NCBI GenBank assembly: GCA_005773145.1
Contig: SXHS01000045.1
Location: 1 to 7,918 of the forward strand
Reading direction: 5' to 3'
DNA from: Planctomycetaceae bacterium
Lineage (GTDB): Bacteria > Planctomycetota > Planctomycetia > Pirellulales > Pirellulaceae
DNA length: 7,918 bases
Below the pieces are notes generated by a model. That model worked only from the letters and a program-made list of their open reading frames with translations. It ran no database searches and was not told the DNA's origin. A program made the translations under genes and the position numbers. Each line of letters opens with the position of its first letter. The stretch's first letter is position 1. Below are positions 1-6,829 of the stretch, piece by piece.

Positions 1-735
1 ATCGACGATGATCTCCATGTGCAGGCCGTTATGCTTCAGCAGCACCAGGGATGGCGCGGCGGCCTCGCCCCTGAAGCCGACGCACTGCGCCGGATTCTTC
101 AGCCCCGTTGTCGCGCCGGATGTCAGCGTGACCGCCAGCGCGCCGCCTACGATCGCGTAACCCGTGGCGTCGACATGCGATCCGGTCGCCAGTGGTGCCG
201 CCTGGTCCAGGATGGCGCGCGCCCGTGCGATCACCAGGTCGCCACGGACCTTGTTGAAGGCGCCGGCGCGGGTCGCGCCATTGTCCTCGGGGATGGCATC
301 TGTCCCATACAGCGCGTCATACAGGCTGCCCCAGCGGGCATTCGCCGCGTTGAGTGCGTAACGCGCGTTATCGACAGGCACCACCAATTGGGGACCCGCG
401 AGGATTGCGATCTCGGCATCAACGGATGTCGTCGCAATGCGCACCTCGGACGGCTCGGGTAACAGGTAACCGATCTCTCCAAGGAATTTCTGGTAGGCCG
501 TTGCATCGTGGGCTTGGCCGCGTCGCGCACGATGCCAATCGTCAATGGCCCGCTGTTGTTGATCCCGTTGCGAGAGCAAGTCCTGATGCAGGGGCGCCAA
601 GTCGCGCAATACGGCGGCGAACCGGCGCCAGAACTCGGCCCCTTCGATCCCCGTTCCGGGTGCCACTTCGTCGCACACCAACCGGTACAATTCGGCGTCG
701 ATACGTAGGTCATCAACGGCAATCCGCTGGCTCAT
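1..735 (-). CDS. glcB: Malate synthase G, N-terminal 245 residues (3' end beyond window)
   Basis: Malate synthase G condenses glyoxylate with acetyl-CoA to give malate, in the cytoplasm, serving the glyoxylate shunt and glycolate use. Reading the minus strand from the ATG at 735 gives an unbroken frame to the window edge. It can be followed alongside remembered E. coli GlcB: the start MSQRIAVDDLRIDAELYRLV, the block AGPQLVVP (113-120), NARYALNAANARWGSLYDAL (123-142), then YGTDAIP, and later NPAQCVGFRGEAAAP and LLKHNGLHMEI. The 123-142 block includes the Arg-Tyr pair (125-126) that contacts acetyl-CoA in the family. The catalytic Arg, Glu and Asp residues lie further on, outside the window. 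Malate synthase G is usually about 720 residues, so roughly a third is present. A GGAGG (742-746 on the complement) sits 6 nt before the ATG and supports this start. Whether isocitrate lyase or glycolate oxidase genes lie nearby cannot be seen. I found no convincing promoter directly upstream. Confidence 0.95.
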   Translation of the reverse strand, partial: MSQRIAVDDLRIDAELYRLVCDEVAPGTGIEGAEFWRRFAAVLRDLAPLHQDLLSQRDQQQRAIDDWHRARRGQAHDATAYQKFLGEIGYLLPEPSEVRIATTSVDAEIAILAGPQLVVPVDNARYALNAANARWGSLYDALYGTDAIPEDNGATRAGAFNKVRGDLVIARARAILDQAAPLATGSHVDATGYAIVGGALAVTLTSGATTGLKNPAQCVGFRGEAAAPSLVLLKHNGLHMEIIVD

Positions 736-809
736 GTTGGGCCTCCAACTCGATCGTCTCTCAATCCTCTATCGACGGATAGGCCCGCAAGGCATACCGA
801 GCCTACCAG

Positions 810-847
810 TTAAATAAAGCAACCCGCACTGCGCGACACAGTGCGGG
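810..847 (-). terminator. Intrinsic terminator of the HU gene
   Basis: On the minus strand a perfect 9-bp stem (CCCGCACTG / CAGTGCGGG, 823-831 with 839-847) encloses a 7-nt loop and is followed by the T-rich run TTGCTTTATTTAA (810-822). This is the layout of a Rho-independent terminator. It lies about 95 nt past the HU stop codon and before glcB, so it should end the HU transcript and leave glcB needing its own promoter. On the plus strand no T-tract follows, so it is directional. Confidence 0.7.
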
Positions 848-928
848 CTGCGCGTCGATGCGACGCTTCGTGCGGGCTGCGGCGTCGGCGCAACGCTTCG
901 TGAGGACTGCGCCTCAATGCGACGCTGG
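841..928. repeat. Three imperfect tandem copies of a ~30 bp GC-rich unit
   Basis: Copies lie at 841-869, 870-899 and 900-928. Each begins GTGCGGGCTGC or GTGAGGACTGC and ends in a form of GCGACGC or GCAACGC followed by TTC or TGG. Copies 1 and 2 differ at three bases plus one inserted G; copy 3 carries about six changes relative to copy 1. Copy 1 contains its own small inverted repeat, GCGTCG-ATG-CGACGC. The array fills the space between the HU stop codon and its terminator, and its first 7 bases form part of the terminator stem. It has no start codon or RBS and is not coding. Confidence 0.7.
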
Positions 929-942
929 TCAGACCGCTGAGA

Positions 943-1263
943 TCAGGCCATGTCCTTCAAGTTCTTTAAGGCACGAACCTTCACGACGTTGCGTGCGGGC
1001 TTGGCCTTGAACATCACCTCTTCCTTGGTGAAGGGGTTGATGCCATTGCGGGCCTTGGTCGCCGGCTTATGGACGATGGTGATCTTGCATAGGCCAGGAA
1101 TCGCGAACTGGCCAGGCCCCTTCTTGCCCACCGCTCGCTTGACTTCGACGGCCAGTGCATCGAAGACGGAGCCGACTTCTTTCTTGGTCAACTGGGTCGC
1201 TTCGGAAATTCGGCCATAGATTTCGGACTTCGTCGGAGCTTTCTTTGCGGCTGCTTTAGCCAT
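943..1263 (-). CDS. HU/IHF-family DNA-binding protein with Ala/Lys N-terminal tail
   Basis: A small basic nucleoid protein of 106 residues, a little longer than the ~90 of classical HU. HU proteins dimerise and bend DNA, compacting the nucleoid and assisting replication and transcription. A short tail (MAKAAAKKAPTK, 1-12) precedes the two-helix dimerisation body (SEIYGRISEATQLTKKEVGSVFDALAVEVKRAV, split here as 13-31 and 32-45). The beta-arm region follows: GPGQFAIPGLCKITIVHKP (49-67), then the arm with the conserved Asn-Pro (N76-P77), whose proline intercalates into DNA in HU. The end, KAKPARNVVKVRALKNLKDM, is the variant C-terminus seen in some Planctomycetes and Gammaproteobacteria in place of the usual PAF.PGK.LK ending. 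The ATG at 1263 is chosen over an in-frame ATG at 1320 because a strong GGGAGGA lies 9 nt before it and because the residues added by the upstream start are not HU-like. The gene is monocistronic, with its own candidate promoter and terminator. Confidence 0.93.
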   Translation of the reverse strand: MAKAAAKKAPTKSEIYGRISEATQLTKKEVGSVFDALAVEVKRAVGKKGPGQFAIPGLCKITIVHKPATKARNGINPFTKEEVMFKAKPARNVVKVRALKNLKDMA

Positions 1264-1272
1264 AGCGCTAGT

Positions 1273-1280
1273 TCCTCCCT
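1273..1280 (-). promoter_or_regulatory. Shine-Dalgarno of the HU gene, fixes the start
   Basis: On the minus strand AGGGAGGA precedes the ATG at 1263 with a 9-nt spacer. It would lie inside the coding region if the upstream ATG at 1320 were used, so it favours the 106-residue product. Confidence 0.7.
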
Positions 1281-1335
1281 GGTTTGAGGTCAATAAAGGT
1301 GAAAACACGTCCGTCCGCATACACGGAACGGGATG

Positions 1336-1363
1336 ATTAAAACGGTTACCCCGGAAAATGCAA
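1336..1363 (-). promoter_or_regulatory. Candidate sigma70-type promoter of the HU gene
   Basis: On the minus strand TTGCAT (1358-1363, three of six consensus bases) and TTTAAT (1336-1341, five of six) are separated by 16 nt. Transcription would start near 1329, giving a leader of about 65 nt before the HU ATG. The -10 is good and the -35 poor. Assignment is by eye only. Confidence 0.4.
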
Positions 1364-1421
1364 GGCGAACTCGCGCCAAAAACGCCAAAAACGCGAAAAA
1401 AAGCGGAGATATTTCAATTTT
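1336..1421. other. Phased A-tracts in the divergent intergenic region
   Basis: Runs of A or A/T centre near 1340, 1356, 1380, 1389, 1399, 1411 and 1418. From 1380 on they recur about every 9-10 bp, close to one helical turn. Such spacing is known to bend DNA, and it stands out against GC-rich flanks. The block 1378-1402 also contains short direct repeats of the form CCAAAAACG. The intergenic region (1264-1599) holds no gene I can support: besides this block it carries the HU promoter and ribosome site, a candidate promoter for the large gene near 1451-1479, and a leader of about 110 nt. Confidence 0.5.
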
Positions 1422-1450
1422 CAGCTCAAATCAGCGTTGCAGGGCGCAGG

Positions 1451-1479
1451 TTGCCCCGGTCGAGCGGCACTTATAAGAT
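1451..1479 (+). promoter_or_regulatory. Weak candidate promoter for the large propeller gene
   Basis: TTGCCC (1451-1456) and TAAGAT (1474-1479) lie 17 nt apart. An overlapping TATAAG (1472-1477) matches the -10 consensus better but with a 15-nt spacer, and TATAGT (1484-1489) is a further alternative without a matching -35. The 8-bp palindrome CTTATAAG (1470-1477) overlaps it. The location, downstream of the A-tracts and about 110 nt before the gene, is sensible; the precise boxes are uncertain. Confidence 0.3.
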
Positions 1480-1586
1480 ATCCTATAGTCGGCGAATCGA
1501 GGCCGCTGGCCGAGGCCTTGGTGCCTTTGACCGCGTCCCGGGTAACTGCAATTTTCTTGCGTGCCCGAAGACCTTGCTTGCCATCC

Positions 1587-1593
1587 GGGGGAA
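1587..1593 (+). promoter_or_regulatory. Ribosome binding site supporting the GTG start at 1600
   Basis: GGGGGAA lies 6 nt before the GTG at 1600 and only 3 nt before another GTG at 1597. The furthest upstream start, GTG at 1561, has no recognisable ribosome site, and ATG 1654 would remove the basic residues from the front of the signal peptide. This makes 1600 the best choice, though not certain. Confidence 0.45.
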
Positions 1594-1599
1594 CTGGTG

Positions 1600-4500
1600 G
1601 TGTTAAAGCCGATCTCTAGGGAGCGAGACTCTTGGCGTCAACGGGGCGCGAGTATGCTGCTTGGGCTCGGCGTGCTCTCCGGCTGGGGTGGGACCTGCCT
1701 GGGACCCTTGGTGGCACATCCTGCCGCAGCGTTGGAAATCGACGACGAGGAAGTCGACGACGAGGCCACTGCGGACGCGGAGGACGAGTCCGCAGACGAA
1801 GCGAACGAGGTCGCCCAGCCAGAGAACGCGAATCGTCCCCAGCGGGATGCTGGAACCGTTGGAGTTCAGCAGCGGAAGTTACCCGAGAGCCTTTTACCTG
1901 TCCCTCGCGAGATGCGGCGCGTGTTGGAGGGCGTACGTGAGGCCATCGCCAAGGGGGAGTACGCAGACGCCGTTATTCCCCTAGATGAATTGCTCAATCG
2001 GGACGGCGGGGAAGACTATTTTCTGGACGGCCCGGTCGATGCGGAGACGCGCAATAGCTTGCTTGGGGAAGTGCAAAGATTGATCGCGAACCTGCCGGCC
2101 GAGGGTCGGCAGGCCTACGAATTGCAGTGTGGCGCGAGGGCTCGACGACTTCTGGAAGAGGGGTTGTCGACGCGCGCCCCACACCTGTTGGCTGAGTGCT
2201 CGCGGCGCTATTTTCACACCGAAGCTGGCTATGAAGCCACCTTGCTGCTTGGCTACTCTCAGTTGGCCCAGGGGAACACTTTGGCGGCCGCGCGAGCCTT
2301 CGAGCGTTTGGCCGCAGCGCCGGCCGCCGTGGACCGCTACGAGCCTGAATTGTCGCTGTCGCTTGCCGCCGCGTGGTGGTACGGCCAGCGTGCGGAGCGC
2401 GCCGTGGCGACCCTCATGAATCGGCAACGCAACTTCCCCAATGCCCCAGTACAGATCGCTGGGAAACCGCTCCCCATCTTCGAGCGTGAGGATCAAGCGT
2501 TGAGCTGGCTCGAACAGGTGTTGCATCCACACGACGCCTCTGCCGCGCCCCTGGCCCGAGATTGGCTAATGTTTCGCGCGGACCCGGAACGGTCGGCGCG
2601 TGCCGCGGGGGGGAAACCCGTGACCGTCGCACGCTGGCGCGCGGCGACGGCCCCCCAGTGGGACGAGCAGAAAACTCTCCAGTCCCTGTTACGGCAACAG
2701 CAGCGATCGCTGGGGACAAGCCTGATTGGTTTGCAGCCAATTGTTGTCGATGGCGTCGTCTTGACCCGCAGTCCCCGGCAGTTACTCGCCACGGATTTAG
2801 CCAGTGGCAAGCGGATCTGGCAGTATCCGTGGTATGCCCAGCCGGAGCATCCGCAGCTGCCGTCCGCGGAGTTCGCCGAGGAGATTTCTGCCCCGGGTCG
2901 GGAACACGAAGAGCAGATGCTCTATCAGCGAGTCTGGGAGGACGCCGCATTTGGGCAGGTCAGCAGTAATGGTGAATCCGTTTTCCTGTTAGAAGATTTG
3001 GGGCCGACGCCATCGTTGGCGCAGCAGCAGCACATGCAGCAACAGATCATCTGGGGACTCAACGGTCAATCACTCGCGGTACAATCCAATCGGCGGCTGA
3101 TCGCGCTGGACCTGAAAACGGAAGGCAAAATGCGCTGGGCCCTAGGGCGCGACACGATGGGCGACCCGGGAGACGACCCACGCCTGGAGGAGGCCTATTT
3201 TCTTGGGCCCCCCTTACCGATGGGGGACACGCTTTATGTCATGGCAGAGTTGCATGGCGAAGTCCGTTTGTTGGCCCTGGAGAGTCGCACCGGAAACCTG
3301 CTTTGGGCGCAGCAACTACAGCATTTCGACGCCGCGCGGTCCGTGAGCATTGACGCGGGACGCCGACTGATCGGTGCCACCCCCTCTCATGGCGACGGTA
3401 TCTTGGTGTGTCCCACCTCCGGTGGCGCGGTCATCGGCTTGGATGTGAACACTCGCACCTTGTTGTGGGTCTACGCATACTACGATTTGGCGGCGGAGCA
3501 CGGCGAGTCTGATGCGCCCTTTCGCCTGAATGCGGCACGAATTGCGATCGCGCAGCGGTCGGTGGCGGATCGCTGGCGGGACGCATCCGCCATTATTGAG
3601 CGGGGACACGTGGTCTTAACCCCGCCGGAAACGGACCAGTTGTTCTGCTTGGACTTGTTGACCGGCGAACCGGCCTGGCCCCCTCAGCCCCGCGAGGACT
3701 CGCAGTTTGTCGGCTGTATTCACGAAGATATGATTCTATTGGTGGGCCATCAACAACTGCGTGCCCTTCGCCTCGATAATGGACAGCCCGCCTGGCCCGC
3801 GCCGATTCCCCTGCCCAGCGGCACGGCGCCAAGTGGACGTGGCTTCGCGCATCGCGGCGAGTATTTCTTGCCGCTAACCAACGCACAATTGTTGCGAATC
3901 GACTTGGAGCGGGGCACGATCCTGGAATCGTTAACCACCGATGCTCCTCTGGGAAATCTGGTTTGTGCCCAGCATCAGGTGATCTCCCAATCGGCGGATT
4001 GGGTCCAAGCCTTTCATCTGCGCGACGATCTGCAAACCCGTGTGCAGCGCCTGTTGGCAGACAATCCGCTCGATCTGACGGGCACGAATGGCCAGAGCCA
4101 GCTCCTCGTCGCTGACGGCCGTTACCGTGAAGCCGCCTTGCTACTGCACGCTACACTTCAGGGTCTGCAGGGGATGCAACCAACCCCCTCAGCCGAGACA
4201 TCCGCGCAATCGCCACCGCAGTTGGAAGCACTCCGTGTCCGCTTGGTCGCCACGCAACTGCAAGCCCTCCGCCAGGACTTCGCGGCCAACCAGGATTTGA
4301 TTCCCTTGCTACATGCGGCCAATCTCTCGCTGGAACAGCGTGCCGATTTCCTCCAATTGCTGGCCCAGGGACACGAGCGCGCGGGGCAACACCTAGACGC
4401 CTTCGCGGCCTACTGGCAATTGGCCCAGTTTTACCACGAGCTGAACCAACAAGGAACCATTGCCAGTGCCGGCGGAGGCGCGAAAGCAAATGTCCTGCTG

Positions 4501-6687
4501 CGAATCGATGCCAACGTATCGGTGCACCGCGACCGTTGGTTGGCAGCGCGTATGGAACAGCTCTATCAAGCGGCCGATTCCTCCGTGCGACAGCAGTTGC
4601 GCGCCACGATCGACGACGCCATGCGAGCCGCCATGGCGGCGCCCGACGCGACGTCCCTGGAACAATTTCTCATTTGGTTTGACTGGCTGGGGCCCGACCG
4701 CTTCGAGGCCCAACTTGAGTTGGCGCTGCGTCGCCTTGCCTCGCAACAACCATTGGCCGCTGAATTCCTGTTGCTGGATCTCATGGACGAAGACGATCCA
4801 CGCACCGCCGCCGCGGCCACGGCTCACATGGCACGTCTGTTCGAAGAGTCGGAACAGTATGAACTGGCAGCGCGTATGTACGAGCGACTCGCCGAACAGT
4901 GGCCCACTACGATCTGCCTCGCGGGACAGACGGGGGCGCAGTTGGCCGCATCGCTTTCTCCCCTCAGCCCCGTAACCGCATCTGGGTCTCGGTCACCACA
5001 ATGGCCCAACGGAGTCATCCAGGTCCAAAAGGTTCAGAACGAACAACCACTCAATTGGACGCAAGACGTTACCATTCCTCTCGGACAATTCAAAACCATC
5101 ACAGATACCAGCTGTCGCGTCGCCGCCGATCAGCGCGATGCGCTCTGCGTCTACGACGCGCTGGGCAACCTGCAAAGAGTCATTGGGTTCCAGGGGAAAG
5201 GTACCAGAAACGCACCTCGCTTCATCCATCGCGCATTTCAGATGTTGCGCACGGCACCGCGCGGCATGCGGCGTGGCAACCTCTTGGCATTGAACACCGG
5301 GTCCCAAGTTTTCGTGTTGGATCTTTTGGCTCCCACCGGGTTCGACAATGGAGGCCTACTTTGGCAAGACGAAGTGCTGGGTACCAGCTCAAACCATATT
5401 TTTCGGCGGACACAACCCCAGTTGGAGCGGATCGCCACCGAGTGGGGAGGCGATGAGACCCGCGTCTTCGATCCACAGCATGGCATGCTGGGACTGACCA
5501 GCGCGATCCAAAGCACCGGTGTCTGCTATCAATCGGGGCAAGAATTGCGCTGCGCCGATCCCCTGACGGGGATTGTCTGGTGGTCACGCACCGACATGCC
5601 CGCCGGAGCTGAACTGCTGGGGAACCGCCAACGGCTTTTTGTCGTCCCCGCTGACGGCAGCCCGGCCATTGTCCTGAGCATGGTGGATGGCCAGCGACTC
5701 GGCGAACGCGCCATCCCCCCGCGCCAACGACGTTGGACCCATTGGGACGACCAAGTCCTCACCTGGGATGACTTGGATCCTCAAGACAAATCACAGCCTC
5801 GCTCGCGACGGCTGGGCCTGTTCGATCCTTGGCTGCAAAAGTTCAGCTGGTCGTTCGACTTCTTGGAGGGGTCCCGCGCCTGCTTGGTGGAAGGACAGGA
5901 GCTGGCTGTCCTCGAACCCGACGGTCGATTCCGCATCTTCTCTCGAAACAAGCAGCGCCCACTGGTGGACGCGCAGCTGAACGAAGAGGCACCACCGCGA
6001 TCGCCAGTGAAACAAATTCGCGTCCTGCGCTTCGCCGATCAATATGTGCTGGTCGTGAATCGTGCACCGAAGCAGCCCCGATCCACCCCGATGTCGCCAT
6101 TTAGGTCGCAATCCCCACACCTCGTTCTCCAGGACGCCACGCTCCATGCCTTCGCTCGAGATTCGGGCGATTCTGTCTGGACCGCGCCCGTACACATCGA
6201 AGACTATGTCCTGCCCCTCGAACAGCCGTTTAGCTTGCCGGTCCTGACCTTGGTGCGCAGTACGAGACCGGCGAATCGCCGGCCCCGCCCCAACAGCCAG
6301 CAACCGGAAGTGCCGCCCAGCGCCTCCTTGGCATGCCTCGATCGCCGCGACGGCCGGATCGTGCTCATCGAAAATCAACTCCCGATGGCCCACATGTTGT
6401 CGGTAACCGGACACCCGGATCGTCAGATGGTCGCCATCCAGATACAGGACAACGAAGCCTATCAGTTGACGTTCACCGACCAGCCGCGACCCCCAGCGGC
6501 ACCGGCCGACCTGCGTGGCACGGCAGGGTTCAACCGCCATTTGGCTCCCAGCCCCTTGGCTGAAACGGCCGGCAACCTGCTGGATTGGCTCGTTCCCAGC
6601 CAACCCGCTGCGCCAGCGGGTCGCCCCGCCCAGCCCGACGGGGCCCCGGATCCCGTCGACCAGGATCCCTTCGGCGAGAAAGAGTAG
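1600..6687 (+). CDS. Very large exported protein with two PQQ-like beta-propellers and TPR-like helices
   Basis: About 1695 residues from the GTG at 1600 (1561 or 1654 are alternatives). Basic residues, a hydrophobic core (MLLGLGVL...) and a site after HPAAA near residue 44 form a signal peptide, so the protein should act outside the cytoplasm. Next comes an acidic stretch (about 46-76, 16 of 31 residues Asp/Glu). TPR-like helices follow (about 103-241; AEGRQAYELQ, GYEATLLLGYSQLAQGN). A first propeller (about 383-781) has seven recognisable blade segments ending like LATDLASGKRIW, LALESRTGNLLW and FCLDLLTGEPAW. A second helical region spans about 825-1104 (FEESEQYELAARMYERLAEQ). A second, more diverged propeller spans about 1173-1597 (RCADPLTGIVWW, ACLDRRDGRIVL). 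The end is Pro/Ala-rich with DPFG. There is no adjacent Cys-Cys pair as in quinoprotein alcohol dehydrogenases, so a binding or scaffold role like that of BamB is more likely than catalysis. This layout resembles large planctomycete propeller proteins; no function is established. I see no clear terminator after the stop. Confidence 0.9.
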   Translation: MLKPISRERDSWRQRGASMLLGLGVLSGWGGTCLGPLVAHPAAALEIDDEEVDDEATADAEDESADEANEVAQPENANRPQRDAGTVGVQQRKLPESLLPVPREMRRVLEGVREAIAKGEYADAVIPLDELLNRDGGEDYFLDGPVDAETRNSLLGEVQRLIANLPAEGRQAYELQCGARARRLLEEGLSTRAPHLLAECSRRYFHTEAGYEATLLLGYSQLAQGNTLAAARAFERLAAAPAAVDRYEPELSLSLAAAWWYGQRAERAVATLMNRQRNFPNAPVQIAGKPLPIFEREDQALSWLEQVLHPHDASAAPLARDWLMFRADPERSARAAGGKPVTVARWRAATAPQWDEQKTLQSLLRQQQRSLGTSLIGLQPIVVDGVVLTRSPRQLLATDLASGKRIWQYPWYAQPEHPQLPSAEFAEEISAPGREHEEQMLYQRVWEDAAFGQVSSNGESVFLLEDLGPTPSLAQQQHMQQQIIWGLNGQSLAVQSNRRLIALDLKTEGKMRWALGRDTMGDPGDDPRLEEAYFLGPPLPMGDTLYVMAELHGEVRLLALESRTGNLLWAQQLQHFDAARSVSIDAGRRLIGATPSHGDGILVCPTSGGAVIGLDVNTRTLLWVYAYYDLAAEHGESDAPFRLNAARIAIAQRSVADRWRDASAIIERGHVVLTPPETDQLFCLDLLTGEPAWPPQPREDSQFVGCIHEDMILLVGHQQLRALRLDNGQPAWPAPIPLPSGTAPSGRGFAHRGEYFLPLTNAQLLRIDLERGTILESLTTDAPLGNLVCAQHQVISQSADWVQAFHLRDDLQTRVQRLLADNPLDLTGTNGQSQLLVADGRYREAALLLHATLQGLQGMQPTPSAETSAQSPPQLEALRVRLVATQLQALRQDFAANQDLIPLLHAANLSLEQRADFLQLLAQGHERAGQHLDAFAAYWQLAQFYHELNQQGTIASAGGGAKANVLLRIDANVSVHRDRWLAARMEQLYQAADSSVRQQLRATIDDAMRAAMAAPDATSLEQFLIWFDWLGPDRFEAQLELALRRLASQQPLAAEFLLLDLMDEDDPRTAAAATAHMARLFEESEQYELAARMYERLAEQWPTTICLAGQTGAQLAASLSPLSPVTASGSRSPQWPNGVIQVQKVQNEQPLNWTQDVTIPLGQFKTITDTSCRVAADQRDALCVYDALGNLQRVIGFQGKGTRNAPRFIHRAFQMLRTAPRGMRRGNLLALNTGSQVFVLDLLAPTGFDNGGLLWQDEVLGTSSNHIFRRTQPQLERIATEWGGDETRVFDPQHGMLGLTSAIQSTGVCYQSGQELRCADPLTGIVWWSRTDMPAGAELLGNRQRLFVVPADGSPAIVLSMVDGQRLGERAIPPRQRRWTHWDDQVLTWDDLDPQDKSQPRSRRLGLFDPWLQKFSWSFDFLEGSRACLVEGQELAVLEPDGRFRIFSRNKQRPLVDAQLNEEAPPRSPVKQIRVLRFADQYVLVVNRAPKQPRSTPMSPFRSQSPHLVLQDATLHAFARDSGDSVWTAPVHIEDYVLPLEQPFSLPVLTLVRSTRPANRRPRPNSQQPEVPPSASLACLDRRDGRIVLIENQLPMAHMLSVTGHPDRQMVAIQIQDNEAYQLTFTDQPRPPAAPADLRGTAGFNRHLAPSPLAETAGNLLDWLVPSQPAAPAGRPAQPDGAPDPVDQDPFGEKE

Positions 6688-6727
6688 CGGCCGCCTCCAG
6701 CAGCAGGGTGAATTCGGGCGAAATGGC

Positions 6728-6756
6728 CTGAAATCGGACGCGTCCCCTGGTACAAT
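6728..6756 (+). promoter_or_regulatory. Extended -10 promoter of the haem/LRR gene
   Basis: CTGAAA (6728-6733, four of six) and TACAAT (6751-6756, five of six) are separated by exactly 17 nt. A TG one base before the -10 (6748-6749) gives the extended form TGnTACAAT. Transcription would begin near 6763, leaving a leader of about 67 nt. It indicates that the haem/LRR gene is transcribed separately from the large gene upstream, although read-through is not excluded. Confidence 0.6.
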
Positions 6757-6791
6757 AGATAGTTTGTGAGGATATTTAGGGATTCAACAGA

Positions 6792-6809
6792 ACCTTCGAC
6801 ACCTTCGAC
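6792..6809 (+). repeat. Perfect 9-bp tandem repeat in the leader
   Basis: ACCTTCGAC occurs twice without a gap (6792-6800 and 6801-6809), between the predicted transcription start and the ribosome site. It could be a regulator or RNA-binding site, or chance. Confidence 0.5.
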
Positions 6810-6829
6810 TTGATTTGGGAGCCCGATCG

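Noticed and set aside
231..722. 163-codon minus-strand open frame inside the glcB region
   Set aside because: It is a shifted frame of glcB. The glcB frame matches malate synthase G throughout, while this one gives a Cys/Arg/Pro-rich product resembling nothing.
769..782. Small hairpin CTATC-GACG-GATAG in the glcB leader
   Set aside because: A 5-bp stem is expected by chance and has no T-tract or known riboswitch context.
1358..1606. 82-codon plus-strand open frame in the divergent intergenic region
   Set aside because: It has no good ribosome site, crosses the A-tracts and candidate promoter, overlaps the start of the large gene and shows no recognisable domain.
5791..6603. 270-codon minus-strand open frame opposite the large gene
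   Set aside because: It lies opposite the second propeller, whose blade motifs are clear on the plus strand. Long antisense frames are common in GC-rich DNA.
6640..6672. Repeated GGATCC sites near the end of the large gene
   Set aside because: Two hexamers within a coding Asp-Pro rich tail follow from codon use and are not evidence of a mobile element or cloning scar.
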